This document shows positions 34,648 to 42,833 of a stretch of DNA of 50,385 nt, piece by piece (positions within the stretch are counted from its first letter, which is position 1; each line of letters opens with the position of its first letter). The DNA lies in contig REAB01000078.1 in NCBI GenBank assembly GCA_004293645.1, positions 1 through 50,385 on the forward strand, written 5' to 3'. The DNA is from Cytophagia bacterium. Its GTDB lineage: Bacteria; Bacteroidota; Bacteroidia; Cytophagales; Spirosomataceae. Both the position numbers and the translations under genes were made by a program. The notes beneath the pieces were generated by a model. The model ran no database searches, had not been told where the DNA came from, and saw only the letters and a program-made list of their open reading frames with translations.

Positions 34648-35001
34648 TTATTTGGTATAGAGCCACGCCCACCAGATGAGTACAGCTTGTAAAGGCAGCC
34701 GAAGCCACAAAAACCATTCGGGAATACTCGAAAATTTGCCCGAAGTAAGCATATAAACGTTGGCTGGAAAAACCGTGATGAGCAGCGCAATAATGCCCCA
34801 AGCTGCCCAGGGGCGCGTTTGGGGAAACAACAAGCCAATGCCACACACAATTTCGGCAATACCGCTCAAATCTACCATCAATTGCGGATAAGGCAACCAC
34901 GGTGGTACAATTTTGAGAAAAAATTTGGGATTACGAAAATGAGCTACGCCCGCGTAAGTGTAAAACGCCGCCATGGCATAAAGTGCAATTTTTAAGAGCA
35001 T
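34648..35001 (-). CDS. DoxX-like membrane protein
   Basis: 117 aa with four hydrophobic segments: ALYAMAAFYTYAGVAHF, VDLSGIAEIVCGIGLLF, WGIIALLITVFPANVYML and a last Trp-rich segment. The pattern PKFFLKIVPPWLPYP between helices one and two is typical of small DoxX-like proteins. It is probably the first gene of a run with the two exported proteins downstream. A heptad repeat sits 12 bp before the start. Function not settled. Confidence 0.85.
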   Translation of the reverse strand: MLLKIALYAMAAFYTYAGVAHFRNPKFFLKIVPPWLPYPQLMVDLSGIAEIVCGIGLLFPQTRPWAAWGIIALLITVFPANVYMLTSGKFSSIPEWFLWLRLPLQAVLIWWAWLYTK

Positions 35002-35013
35002 TGTTTGGGAGGG

Positions 35014-35048
35014 AGAAAGGGGGAAAGGTAAAAGGTAAAAGGTAAAAG
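35014..35048. repeat. Heptanucleotide tract (GTAAAAG) upstream of the DoxX-like gene
   Basis: Five units in phase: AGAAAGG, GGGAAAG, and three perfect GTAAAAG. It starts 12 bp before the start codon at 35001. Its composition is close to the GGTGAAA tract at 427-552. Confidence 0.85.
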
Positions 35049-35072
35049 TGGGCTACCCGTGCGGTGAAAAGC

Positions 35073-35155
35073 ATTTTTTGTAGCATTGCTACAAAAAATG
35101 TTGAATGTTGAATCGGGGCAGTAGTGGTAGCAACACCATGCTTGGCGTTGCTACA
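35073..35155. repeat. Pair of GTAGCAA-type hairpins
   Basis: First hairpin: ATTTTTTGTAGCA (35073-35085) with TGCTACAAAAAAT (35087-35099). Second: GTAGCAACaCCA with TTGGcGTTGCTAC at about 35127-35152. They belong to the same repeat family as the terminator at 28044-28083. They may terminate the ATP-grasp transcript, whose stop is at 35164. A GGGCTACCCGTGCGG element also present near 10370 and 42757 lies just before them. Confidence 0.65.
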
Positions 35156-35163
35156 AAAAATGT

Positions 35164-36378
35164 TCAATGTGTTGGTTTGTCGCGGGAAGGGGCGCTGGCG
35201 TGGTAGTCTGCAAAAATACGGGCGGCGTAGTTGTCCATCAAATCAAGCACCCGTTGGCGACTTTGCGACTTTACAATCAGCCCCACGTGGTGCGATTCTT
35301 GCATTTTCCAGACAATATCGGCATCGTTGAAAGGTGTTAAATCGGGCCATTCTTGCCGCGAAAGCGAGATAATAATACCCGAATAGTCGGTTCTGACGGC
35401 AGGCAGGGCGTACGTGCCACCCTGCGCCATGGCCGTTTCGATTTTGGCCCATTCGCGCCATAAATTAACGCCCGAGGAATACTCCACCATTTCGGCCAAG
35501 TGCGCTCCACCTACGCGCGAAGCCGTTTCGAGGAAATAAAACTCGCCGTCTTCGTGGCATTTTATCATCTCGGTGTGTGAGGCACTAAACCGCATTCCAA
35601 AGGCTTTCATGACTTGCTCATTGAGTTTTTTGAGGCTTTTGGCATCTTTTGAGCCAAATGGCACGGTTACCGAACGAAAAATACCGCCACCGTGGGCCAC
35701 TTCAAAAGGGGTATCGAGGTATTGGCTGCTGCGCTCAAAAATAACTTGGCCATCGAGCGAGAGCGCGTCCACGTGATAGACATCGCCAGGTTTGAACTGC
35801 TCAATGAGGTAATTGTGCCGATTTTCGCCCAGTTCGTGAATAGTTTGCCAAGCCTCATCAAAACTATGCACTTTTTTGATACCCGCCGCCGACGCTTCCG
35901 AGCGGGGTTTGACCACCCAAGGGGCTTGCGTAGCGCGGAGGTATTCGGTAATTTCGACATCGTTAAACAACGCACTAAACACGGGCACGCGAATACCCGC
36001 GTCGCGGGCTTGTACGCGCATGGCCAATTTGTCGCGGAAATACCGTGCCGTGGTTTGACCCATGCCAGGTATTCTGAAATGCTCGCGGACGATGGCGGCT
36101 TTTTCAACGTCAAAATCGTCTAAGGCCACCACGCGGTCAATTTTTCGGCTGCGCATCATGTACGACAAGCCCAGGAGCATGGTGTCAAAATTGGCGAGGG
36201 TATTGGAGTCGTCGTCCAAATAAAAAAATTCATCAACGGCTTCGCGCGGCCAGGGTTTGTCTTCCAGTTTTTTGGCCGTTAGTAAATAGACCGTATTGCC
36301 TGCTTCTTTGCACGCCCGTAAAAAATCGCTGCCTTTGTAATAACACGTAATGCACAAAAAAGTAAGGGGCTGGTTCAT
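35164..36378 (-). CDS. ATP-grasp domain protein
   Basis: 404 aa. A Rossmann-like N-terminal part (FLCITCYYKGSDFLRACKEAG) leads into an ATP-grasp fold: a DKLAMRVQARDAGIRVP segment, then WVVKPRSEASAAGIKKV with the ATP-binding Lys, and YLIEQFKPGDVYHVDALS. The metal site is FLETASRVGGAHLAEMVEYSSG. ATP-grasp enzymes join a carboxylate to an amine or thiol through an acyl phosphate, as in carbamoyl-phosphate-synthase-like and peptide ligases. The substrates are not known. It is transcribed alone toward the DoxX group. Confidence 0.87.
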   Translation of the reverse strand: MNQPLTFLCITCYYKGSDFLRACKEAGNTVYLLTAKKLEDKPWPREAVDEFFYLDDDSNTLANFDTMLLGLSYMMRSRKIDRVVALDDFDVEKAAIVREHFRIPGMGQTTARYFRDKLAMRVQARDAGIRVPVFSALFNDVEITEYLRATQAPWVVKPRSEASAAGIKKVHSFDEAWQTIHELGENRHNYLIEQFKPGDVYHVDALSLDGQVIFERSSQYLDTPFEVAHGGGIFRSVTVPFGSKDAKSLKKLNEQVMKAFGMRFSASHTEMIKCHEDGEFYFLETASRVGGAHLAEMVEYSSGVNLWREWAKIETAMAQGGTYALPAVRTDYSGIIISLSRQEWPDLTPFNDADIVWKMQESHHVGLIVKSQSRQRVLDLMDNYAARIFADYHASAPSRDKPTH

Positions 36379-36484
36379 TTTGTATTAGGTTTTGGAGTTT
36401 GTGGGTGCATATTACGGAAATCTGCGTTATTTTTCCAAGTTTTGTGGTTTAGAAATCTCGAATAAAACTGTACGAAAGATTATG

Positions 36485-36582
36485 GAACGCGGATAACGCT
36501 GATGCAAGCAACGCGGATTTAAACAGATTTTTCGGACTATCTGCGTAAATCTGCGGTTGAAAATCCGCGTTGTCCGCGTTCT
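36485..36582. repeat. GCGGAT-rich imperfect palindrome, copy 2
   Basis: About 98 bp, from GAACGCGGATAACGC to GCGTTGTCCGCGTTCT, matching the unit at 18791-18900. The ends are inverted repeats and the centre reads CGGACTATCTGCG. It occupies the intergenic gap between the divergent ATP-grasp and FtsX-type genes. Confidence 0.85.
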
Positions 36583-36627
36583 AAATTGCTATATTTCAAT
36601 CTTTGGTACAGTCCTATAATCTCAATC

Positions 36628-37854
36628 ATGAATTTTCCTTTCTTCGTTGCACGGCGCATTAGACAACCCTATCAAGCCACGTTTTCGGCTACGGTGGCGC
36701 GGGTAGGCACGGTGAGTATCGCGCTCGGAGTGGCCGTGGGCATTGTGGCGGTGTCGGTGTTGTTGGGGTACAAACACACCATTTACCAAAAAATATTTTT
36801 GTTTGGTAGCCACATTCAAGTCAATAAAATATCGCTCAACCAGTCGCTCGAAGAATCGGCGTTGCCCTTGCATACGCCCGCTTACGACGATTGGAAAAAC
36901 GTGCCAAACGTGCGCCATCGCCAAGCCGTAGCGCACAAACCGTGCATTTTAAAAACGCCCAACGAGCTACAAGGCGCGTTGCTCAAAGGCGTAGGCCGCG
37001 ATTATGACTGGGCGTTTTTGAAACAATACATGGTGGCGGGGCGAACCATTGCGTTTAGCGATTCGGGCTATTCAAACGATATTATTTTGAGCAAACGCAT
37101 CGCCAATAGCTTGAAATTGGCCGTGGGGCAAAGCGTTATTTTGTATTTTGTACAAGACCCGCCCCGCGCCCGCAAGCTCCGCGTGGTAGGTTTGTACGAA
37201 ACCCACGTCGAAGAGTTTGACAGTCGCCTTATTTTGGGCGACCTCGCCCTGCTGCAACGCCTCAACAACTGGGGCGCAGACTCGGTGGGGGCGTACGAGT
37301 ATTTTGTGACAGACTTTGATCAACTTCCCGCCACCGCCCAGCAAATTGACGCGCAACTCGACACTGGTGCGCGGGTGCAGACCATCACGCAAAACCCTTT
37401 GTTTCGGCCACTTTTCGATTGGCTTTCGTTGCTCGACACCAACACCGTTGTTTTGTTGGTTTTGGTGCTTTTTGTGGCTTGTTTCAACATTGTTTCGGTG
37501 CTGCTGGTGATGGTCATGGAGCGCACACCGATGGTGGGTTTGTTCAAAACGCTGGGTAGTCCAAACGCACAAATTAGACGTATATTTTGGTACGTGGGGT
37601 TGCAGTTGGCGGTGCGGGGGTTGCTCATTGGCAATGCCGTGGGGTTGGGGCTTTGCTGGTTGCAGCAACAATTTAAACTCATTCCCCTCGACCCTATTAG
37701 TTATTATATGGACACCGTTCCCATTTGGTTTGATTGGCGTTTGATCGTGTTACTTAATGTGGGTGTTTTTGTGCTGGTAGCCCTTATCTTGTTCATTCCC
37801 ACCGTCATAGTAGGGCGTATTCAGCCTGTGCAAGCGTTGGTTTTTAAAAAATAG
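36628..37854 (+). CDS. FtsX-like ABC transporter permease (LolCE/MacB type)
   Basis: 408 aa from the ATG at 36628; a start 42 bp earlier is less likely. One membrane segment near the N-terminus (~20-45) is followed by a ~220-residue periplasmic domain. Three C-terminal membrane segments complete the FtsX/MacB_PCD arrangement. PMVGLFKTLGSPNAQIRRIF is the conserved cytoplasmic coupling loop. Such permeases pair with an ATPase to extract lipoproteins or move envelope substrates. No ATPase gene is adjacent. Confidence 0.88.
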   Translation: MNFPFFVARRIRQPYQATFSATVARVGTVSIALGVAVGIVAVSVLLGYKHTIYQKIFLFGSHIQVNKISLNQSLEESALPLHTPAYDDWKNVPNVRHRQAVAHKPCILKTPNELQGALLKGVGRDYDWAFLKQYMVAGRTIAFSDSGYSNDIILSKRIANSLKLAVGQSVILYFVQDPPRARKLRVVGLYETHVEEFDSRLILGDLALLQRLNNWGADSVGAYEYFVTDFDQLPATAQQIDAQLDTGARVQTITQNPLFRPLFDWLSLLDTNTVVLLVLVLFVACFNIVSVLLVMVMERTPMVGLFKTLGSPNAQIRRIFWYVGLQLAVRGLLIGNAVGLGLCWLQQQFKLIPLDPISYYMDTVPIWFDWRLIVLLNVGVFVLVALILFIPTVIVGRIQPVQALVFKK

Positions 37855-37898
37855 CCTAAAATTAGGCAGTGATAAATGGAATTTAATTAGAAAATTAG

Positions 37899-37906
37899 TA
37901 TTTTTG
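37899..37906 (+). promoter_or_regulatory. -7 element for the surface-sugar operon
   Basis: TATTTTTG matches TAnnTTTG and lies 37 bp before the ATG at 37944. No well-spaced -33 TTG was found. Confidence 0.4.
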
Positions 37907-37943
37907 TCCTCCACGATACCCCACTACAACAAATTTAAACTGC

Positions 37944-38312
37944 ATGCCTCGATTTATTGACTTACCCACTCACACAACTGACGCTGGGCATTTAAGTGTT
38001 TTTGAGAAAATATTTCCCAATGGTATCAAGCGAGTTTTTTACATTTATGGGGTGAAAGCGGGGGAAGAGCGTGCGAAACACGGCCACAAAAAAACTTGGA
38101 ATGCTTTGATGTGCGTGTCGGGTAGTTGCCATATTTTATTGGTAAATAGCGAAGGCTTAGAATTTCATTTTGAACTAACCAATCCAGCGCAGTGCCTCAT
38201 CATTGAGCCAGGCGACTGGCACATCATGGACAATTTTTCGGCAGATGCCGTGTTGTTGGTAGTTTCGAGCGAATGTTACGACAAAAACGACTATTTTTTT
38301 GAACGCCCATGA
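37944..38312 (+). CDS. WxcM/FdtA-type cupin (dTDP-sugar 3,4-ketoisomerase-like)
   Basis: 122 aa, a single cupin barrel. The sequence has [26 protein letters not shown], the conserved His-rich isomerase region, and [26 protein letters not shown]. The family (FdtA, WxcM C-terminal part) shifts the keto group of dTDP-4-keto-6-deoxyglucose from C4 to C3. The next gene is a DegT aminotransferase starting 4 bp before this stop, the same pairing as FdtA-FdtB in dTDP-Fuc3NAc synthesis. No rmlAB genes are in the window, so the exact sugar is inferred. Confidence 0.85.
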   Translation: MPRFIDLPTHTTDAGHLSVFEKIFPNGIKRVFYIYGVKAGEERAKHGHKKTWNALMCVSGSCHILLVNSEGLEFHFELTNPAQCLIIEPGDWHIMDNFSADAVLLVVSSECYDKNDYFFERP

Positions 38313-39400
38313 TAGCACACCTCGACTTGCAACGTACCAATAAGCCTTATGAAGCACAAATGGCCGAAGCCTTGCAACGAGTGGCGGCATCGGGCTGGTA
38401 TGTGTTGGGGAAAGAAGTGGCTACTTTTGAGGAAAACTGGGCAACTTACTGCGGTACAGACCATTGCGTAGGAACAGCCAATGGTTTGGACGCGCTTACA
38501 CTTATTTTTAAAGCCTTTGACTTTGAGGCAGGTAGCGAGGTGATTGTCCCCGCCAATACTTACATTGCTTCGGTGCTTTCGGTAACGCACGCGGGCTTAA
38601 CCCCCGTGTGGGTAGAGCCAGATTTGGCTACGTATAACCTTGACCCGTTGCTGATAGAAAAACAAATAACGAAGCGTACGAAGGCTATTTTAGCCGTTCA
38701 TCTCTACGGAAAATGCTGCGATATGGCTCCGATTTGGGATTTGGCCAAAAAATATAACCTCAAAGTAGTAGAAGATGCCGCCCAGGCGCACGGAGCTACG
38801 TACCAAAACCGCAAAGCAGGCAATCTCTCTGACGCGGCCGCTTTTAGTTTTTATCCGACCAAAAACCTGGGAGCCATCGGCGATGCGGGCGCTATTACTA
38901 CCAACCACGCCGACTTGGCTGCCAAATTAGCCGCCTTGCGCAATTATGGTTCAAAAATAAAATACCACAACGATTACGCGGGTATCAACAGCCGCCTCGA
39001 TGAACTGCAAGCAGCCGTTTTGAACGTTAAATTGACTTACTTAGACACCGAAAATCAACGCCGCCGCGAATTGGCAGCGCGGTATTTGGCCGAAATTAAG
39101 CAGCCCGAACTCGTATTGCCGTCGGCGGAAACGCTGCTTCAAGATGCCTGGCACTTGTTTGTGGTGCGGCATGCCAAACGCGAAAAATTGATTGACTTCT
39201 TGATGCACCAAAAAGTACAAACTACGGTGCATTATCCCGTACCACCGCACAAACAACCTGCTTATACTGCATACAATCACTTGTCTTTTGAGATTACTGA
39301 AGCCATTCACAACCAGGTTGTTAGCTTGCCTTTGAGTCCGTATTTGACCGATGCCGAGGCCGACCACATCATTGCCAGCGTCAATGCTTCTTGGGACTAA
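38309..39400 (+). CDS. DegT/DnrJ/EryC1/StrS sugar aminotransferase (FdtB-like)
   Basis: 363 aa, fold-I PLP aminotransferase. It reads [35 protein letters not shown] and [16 protein letters not shown] at the N-terminus. Aspartate in [12 protein letters not shown] and lysine in [14 protein letters not shown] hold [17 protein letters not shown] is the C-terminal dimer motif. It transfers an amino group to a nucleotide keto sugar; with the upstream cupin, a 3-amino-3,6-dideoxyhexose is the likely product. ATGA overlap with the upstream gene. Confidence 0.92.
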   Translation: MIAHLDLQRTNKPYEAQMAEALQRVAASGWYVLGKEVATFEENWATYCGTDHCVGTANGLDALTLIFKAFDFEAGSEVIVPANTYIASVLSVTHAGLTPVWVEPDLATYNLDPLLIEKQITKRTKAILAVHLYGKCCDMAPIWDLAKKYNLKVVEDAAQAHGATYQNRKAGNLSDAAAFSFYPTKNLGAIGDAGAITTNHADLAAKLAALRNYGSKIKYHNDYAGINSRLDELQAAVLNVKLTYLDTENQRRRELAARYLAEIKQPELVLPSAETLLQDAWHLFVVRHAKREKLIDFLMHQKVQTTVHYPVPPHKQPAYTAYNHLSFEITEAIHNQVVSLPLSPYLTDAEADHIIASVNASWD

Positions 39401-39406
39401 ATCAAG

Positions 39407-40324
39407 ATGAAAATATCCATTGTTATTCCCGTTTATAATAGCGAGCAGACCATCGAAAAATTGGTAGAAAAGGTGTTGAATGTGCTGCACGACCGGGAGA
39501 TAGAAATTGTGTTGGTAAACGACGGCAGCCGCGATGCCTCCGAGCAAGTTTGTACGCAACTTGCCCAACGGCACAACAACGTGAAGTTTATATCTCTGCG
39601 GCGCAATTTTGGCGAATTCAACGCCGTTATGTGCGGCCTCAACCACGCAAATGGCGATTTTTGTGCCATCATTGATGACGATTTTCAAAATCCGCCCGCC
39701 GAAATTTTGACTTTACTCGAAACGGCGCAGTCCAAAAACTACGACGTGGTTTATTCTTATTACGACCAAAAGCAGCACAGTTTATTTAGAAATGTGGGCA
39801 GTGGGCTGGTAAATACACTAACCACCTGGCTACTCGACAAACCCAAAGACCTTTACTTGTCGAGTTTTAAGCTCATTAAGGCCGAAGTTGTCCACGAAAT
39901 CATTCAATACAAAGGGCCTTATCCGTACATTGATGGCCTTATTTTTAGGGTAACGCGGCACATAGGAAAAGTCAAAGTAAGCCACCAAAAGCGCGACAAC
40001 GGGGCTTCCAATTACACAATTGGCAAACTTATTTCGTTGTTTCTCAATATTTTATTTTGCTATTCTCCTCGTCCGCTGCGGCTGCTTACGCTCGCAGGGT
40101 TGAGCTTGTTTACCATTTCTATCTTACTCACGCTCATCGAATTAACCACTTCTTTGCTATCCAGTCATCTGCCCGTTACCGACCATATTGTTTGGATTAC
40201 GTTTTTGGCTATTTCGGGTATGCAACTGACGGGTATGGGCATGATGGGCGAGTATTTGGGCAAATTGTTTATGAGCCAAAGTGGTTTGCCTCAGTATGTT
40301 ATTAAATCAAAACAAAACGTATGA
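39407..40324 (+). CDS. GT2-family glycosyltransferase (GtrB/DPM1-like)
   Basis: 305 aa. The catalytic domain (~1-230) opens ISIVIPVYNSEQTIEKLVEK, with IVLVNDGSRDAS and the metal-binding IIDDDFQNP. Two membrane segments at the C-terminus (~225-250, ~262-285) fit a prenyl-phosphate glycosyltransferase that loads a sugar onto undecaprenyl phosphate at the inner membrane. It starts 7 bp after the aminotransferase stop and overlaps the methyltransferase by 4 bp, so it belongs to the same operon. Confidence 0.9.
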   Translation: MKISIVIPVYNSEQTIEKLVEKVLNVLHDREIEIVLVNDGSRDASEQVCTQLAQRHNNVKFISLRRNFGEFNAVMCGLNHANGDFCAIIDDDFQNPPAEILTLLETAQSKNYDVVYSYYDQKQHSLFRNVGSGLVNTLTTWLLDKPKDLYLSSFKLIKAEVVHEIIQYKGPYPYIDGLIFRVTRHIGKVKVSHQKRDNGASNYTIGKLISLFLNILFCYSPRPLRLLTLAGLSLFTISILLTLIELTTSLLSSHLPVTDHIVWITFLAISGMQLTGMGMMGEYLGKLFMSQSGLPQYVIKSKQNV

Positions 40325-41085
40325 TTGGAAAACGCGACGAATATGAACGAATGTACGAAGCCGAGCAAACCCTCTGGTGGTACCGTGTTTTGCACCAAAA
40401 AGTAGCTGCTCAGATACGTAAACATTTTTCGGGAAACGCGCAGATTGACATTTTAGACGCGGGTTGTGGCACGGGTGGGCTGCTTTTGTATCTTCAAAAG
40501 CAAGGATTTAACCACATCGAAGGGTTTGATTTTTCGAGCGACGGCGTGGCTTTTTCGCAGTCGAGAGGGTTGAAAATAGCGTACCATGACCTTCAGAAAT
40601 TGGCCGATTATGCCCCCAATAAAAAGTTTGATGTCATTGTTTGCAACGATGTTTTTACTTATTTTTCAGACGAGGCGATTGTGAATATTCTCCAAAATGT
40701 GCGCCATAAACTCAAAGCCAACGGTTTGTTTATTACCAACAACAACGCCCACGCGGCTTTTGCGGGTATTCATGACGTGGTAGTGGGGGGGCAAAAACGC
40801 TTTGTAACGGCAGACTTGGAGCGGCTCGCTGCGGCGGCCCAACTGCAAGTAACGCACGCTTCGTATTGGAGTCTTTTGCTGGCTCCGCTCATTATGGCGG
40901 TGCGGGCTTGGCAGCGGTTTCAGATGCGGCGCGGCTGGATAGACCTGGCCCAACAAAGCTCGGACGTAGCCGTACCACCCGCTTTTATCAACCAGACCTT
41001 GTACGGCTTGGTGAAGTTAGAAGAAAAAATCTGGCCGCGCGGGCCATTTGGGAGTTCTGTTTTTACAACGATGCAAACCCGATGA
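40321..41085 (+). CDS. SAM-dependent methyltransferase
   Basis: 254 aa, class I fold. The SAM site is IDILDAGCGTGGLLLYL (~38-54) with the acidic residue in HIEGFDFSSD. FDVIVCNDVFTYFSD is the post-SAM motif. The N-terminus (MYEAEQTLWWYRVLHQKV) is typical of methyltransferases in Bacteroidota glycan operons. It probably methylates a sugar or lipid carrier, but the acceptor is not shown. It overlaps its neighbours by 4 bp on each side (ATGA). Confidence 0.87.
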   Translation: MIGKRDEYERMYEAEQTLWWYRVLHQKVAAQIRKHFSGNAQIDILDAGCGTGGLLLYLQKQGFNHIEGFDFSSDGVAFSQSRGLKIAYHDLQKLADYAPNKKFDVIVCNDVFTYFSDEAIVNILQNVRHKLKANGLFITNNNAHAAFAGIHDVVVGGQKRFVTADLERLAAAAQLQVTHASYWSLLLAPLIMAVRAWQRFQMRRGWIDLAQQSSDVAVPPAFINQTLYGLVKLEEKIWPRGPFGSSVFTTMQTR

Positions 41086-42620
41086 AAACCTCAAATAACA
41101 GGCCCGTTTGGCCGTTTTTAGGGGTAGGTTTAGGCTTGGTTTTTATGGTTCGGTGGGTGTTTCAGCCCAGCTATGAACTCAATCCCGACAGTAGTGCTTG
41201 GATAAGCAGTGCCATCAGCGCGGCGTGTTCAGATACTCCTTTTTGGACCCTCCTCACGCATTCCGATAGCCGCCCGCTTGTGGTGTTGCCTTTGTTTTTG
41301 TTGGAATTGTTGGGTGTGCCAGTTACTTGGTTTGTGGCAGACTTGGTGGGGGTAGCGCTTTGGCTCGTTACTACCGTTTTTTTTTATTTGACACTACGCC
41401 GCTGGCTATCCAATTGGCACGCCTTTTATTTTACTACTCCGCTGCTATTTTTTCAAGCCTTGCATCTCGAAGCCGACTTTATGGCCTACAACTCGGAGCA
41501 TATTTGTGCGTTGATGCTCACGGTGGGGGTGTGGTTACTGGTTCGGTTTGAGGCAGCTAAAAAACCACTTTGGCAATATATCTTGGCGGGTTTTTGGTTG
41601 GGAATGTTTCCCTTTGCAAAAATGCAAATAGTGCCAATGGGCGTTGTTTTAGGGTTGTTTTCGGCTTTTTATACTTTTAAACAATGGCGTTATTGGGGTG
41701 TTTTTGTATTGTTTGCGGGTTGTGTTTTGCCCACCGTTTTTGCTAATTTGTATTACCTCCAAAAAGATGGAATAGCCGCATTTTGGAACGATTATTTTTG
41801 GAATTATTACTACTATTCTTTCACAAAAACGTATTCTGAACTGGCGATTGAGCAGCGTTTTGGACTTCGATTTATGGTAAAAATTTTCTATAAAACTGCT
41901 AATTTGCGGGTGTTTTGGTTGGGTAGTGCAGGTTTGATTTTGGTTGGAACGGGGGCTTGGTGGAAAACCAAAAATGCGAAATACAGACTCATTTCGCTTC
42001 CGATGTATGGTTTTATAGCTTTATTTTTTTTAACGAGCCTGTACGCTATTTTGCAGGCGGGCAATCTATTTTTGCATTATTTATTGCTGCTTGTGGTGCC
42101 TTTGTTTTTACTAATCGCCTCATTGATACTGGTTTTTCCTTTCCCAAAAATAAAGCAAATGGGGTTGTTTTATTTACTAATTTTGGGATTGGAGGGAGCT
42201 AATAACATACGAAGGTATATCAATCATCCGCCGCATTTAGTGCCTCATTATGAGGTAGAGATTCGTGATAGAATAGAAAAAGTAGTATTGCCCAACCAAA
42301 AAATGACCATTTGGGGCTACGCCGACCATTTTTTTGTGTATTCAAGAATAACGGCGGGCAATCGGCTTTCGCATACTTTTTGGGTTTATTGGCCCAGCCC
42401 TCTTCGTCCTTATCGGGAGCATCAGTTTTTGACTGACTTATCTCAAAATCAAACCGAATGGTTTTTGGATTTTAGCGGCTCTAAGGTTCAATTTAACGAT
42501 AAAAAAATGAACCACGTTTATTTTCCAAAAATCGCGTCTTATATTCGTACGCATTATCAACTCACAGAAACCCAACAAGGCGTACAGTTTTATCGAAGAA
42601 ATATAGCAAATGACAAATAA
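41082..42620 (+). CDS. Multi-spanning GT-C-like glycosyltransferase / membrane protein
   Basis: 512 aa, starting at an ATG that overlaps the methyltransferase stop. A longer in-frame start would sit deep inside that gene, so I reject it. Around ten hydrophobic segments run to ~residue 380, followed by a soluble C-terminal domain. An acidic residue in the first extracytoplasmic loop (YELNPDSSAW) fits the GT-C catalytic position. It would take a sugar from undecaprenyl phosphate and transfer it on the periplasmic side, matching the GT2 two genes upstream. Family assignment is by topology, not strong motifs. Confidence 0.72.
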   Translation: MKTSNNRPVWPFLGVGLGLVFMVRWVFQPSYELNPDSSAWISSAISAACSDTPFWTLLTHSDSRPLVVLPLFLLELLGVPVTWFVADLVGVALWLVTTVFFYLTLRRWLSNWHAFYFTTPLLFFQALHLEADFMAYNSEHICALMLTVGVWLLVRFEAAKKPLWQYILAGFWLGMFPFAKMQIVPMGVVLGLFSAFYTFKQWRYWGVFVLFAGCVLPTVFANLYYLQKDGIAAFWNDYFWNYYYYSFTKTYSELAIEQRFGLRFMVKIFYKTANLRVFWLGSAGLILVGTGAWWKTKNAKYRLISLPMYGFIALFFLTSLYAILQAGNLFLHYLLLLVVPLFLLIASLILVFPFPKIKQMGLFYLLILGLEGANNIRRYINHPPHLVPHYEVEIRDRIEKVVLPNQKMTIWGYADHFFVYSRITAGNRLSHTFWVYWPSPLRPYREHQFLTDLSQNQTEWFLDFSGSKVQFNDKKMNHVYFPKIASYIRTHYQLTETQQGVQFYRRNIANDK

Positions 42621-42832
42621 GTAGTCCACAGTCAATAGTCGACTGTCCACAGCAATTCAAAATATTCATTATCAGCATTTTACATGAATCAGAAATGTCG
42701 ATTAAATATGTTCACCTACTTAACAAATAACAAATAGCAAATAACATAACACCTTACCGCACGGGCAGCCCCTACCATAATACCTTACACCAAAACACTT
42801 TACACCATAACACCTTACACCACAGCACTTAC
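42621..42832. repeat. Compound heptanucleotide region upstream of the M42 gene
   Basis: Two tracts. 42621-42655: GTAGTCC, ACAGTCA, ATAGTCG, ACTGTCC, ACAGCAA. 42721-42832: TAACAAA, TAACAAA, TAGCAAA, TAACATA and then ACCTTAC/ACACCTT-type units that keep 7-bp spacing, with a CGCACGGGCAGCCC element in the middle, ending one base before the M42 start codon. The sequence between the tracts resembles 18711-18735. Confidence 0.85.
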
Positions 42833-42833
42833 C

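Noticed and set aside
34247..34900. 217-residue version of the small lipoprotein
   Set aside because: Its first 94 residues are antisense or out-of-frame sequence of the DoxX-like gene; the lipobox start at 34618 is clear.
17002..35001. The two DoxX-type genes as recent duplicates
   Set aside because: They share topology only; sequence and length differ (137 and 117 aa), so they are separate subfamilies.
40866..41081. N-terminal extension of the GT-C-like protein
   Set aside because: It lies in another frame of the methyltransferase gene; the ATGA junction at 41082 gives a better start.
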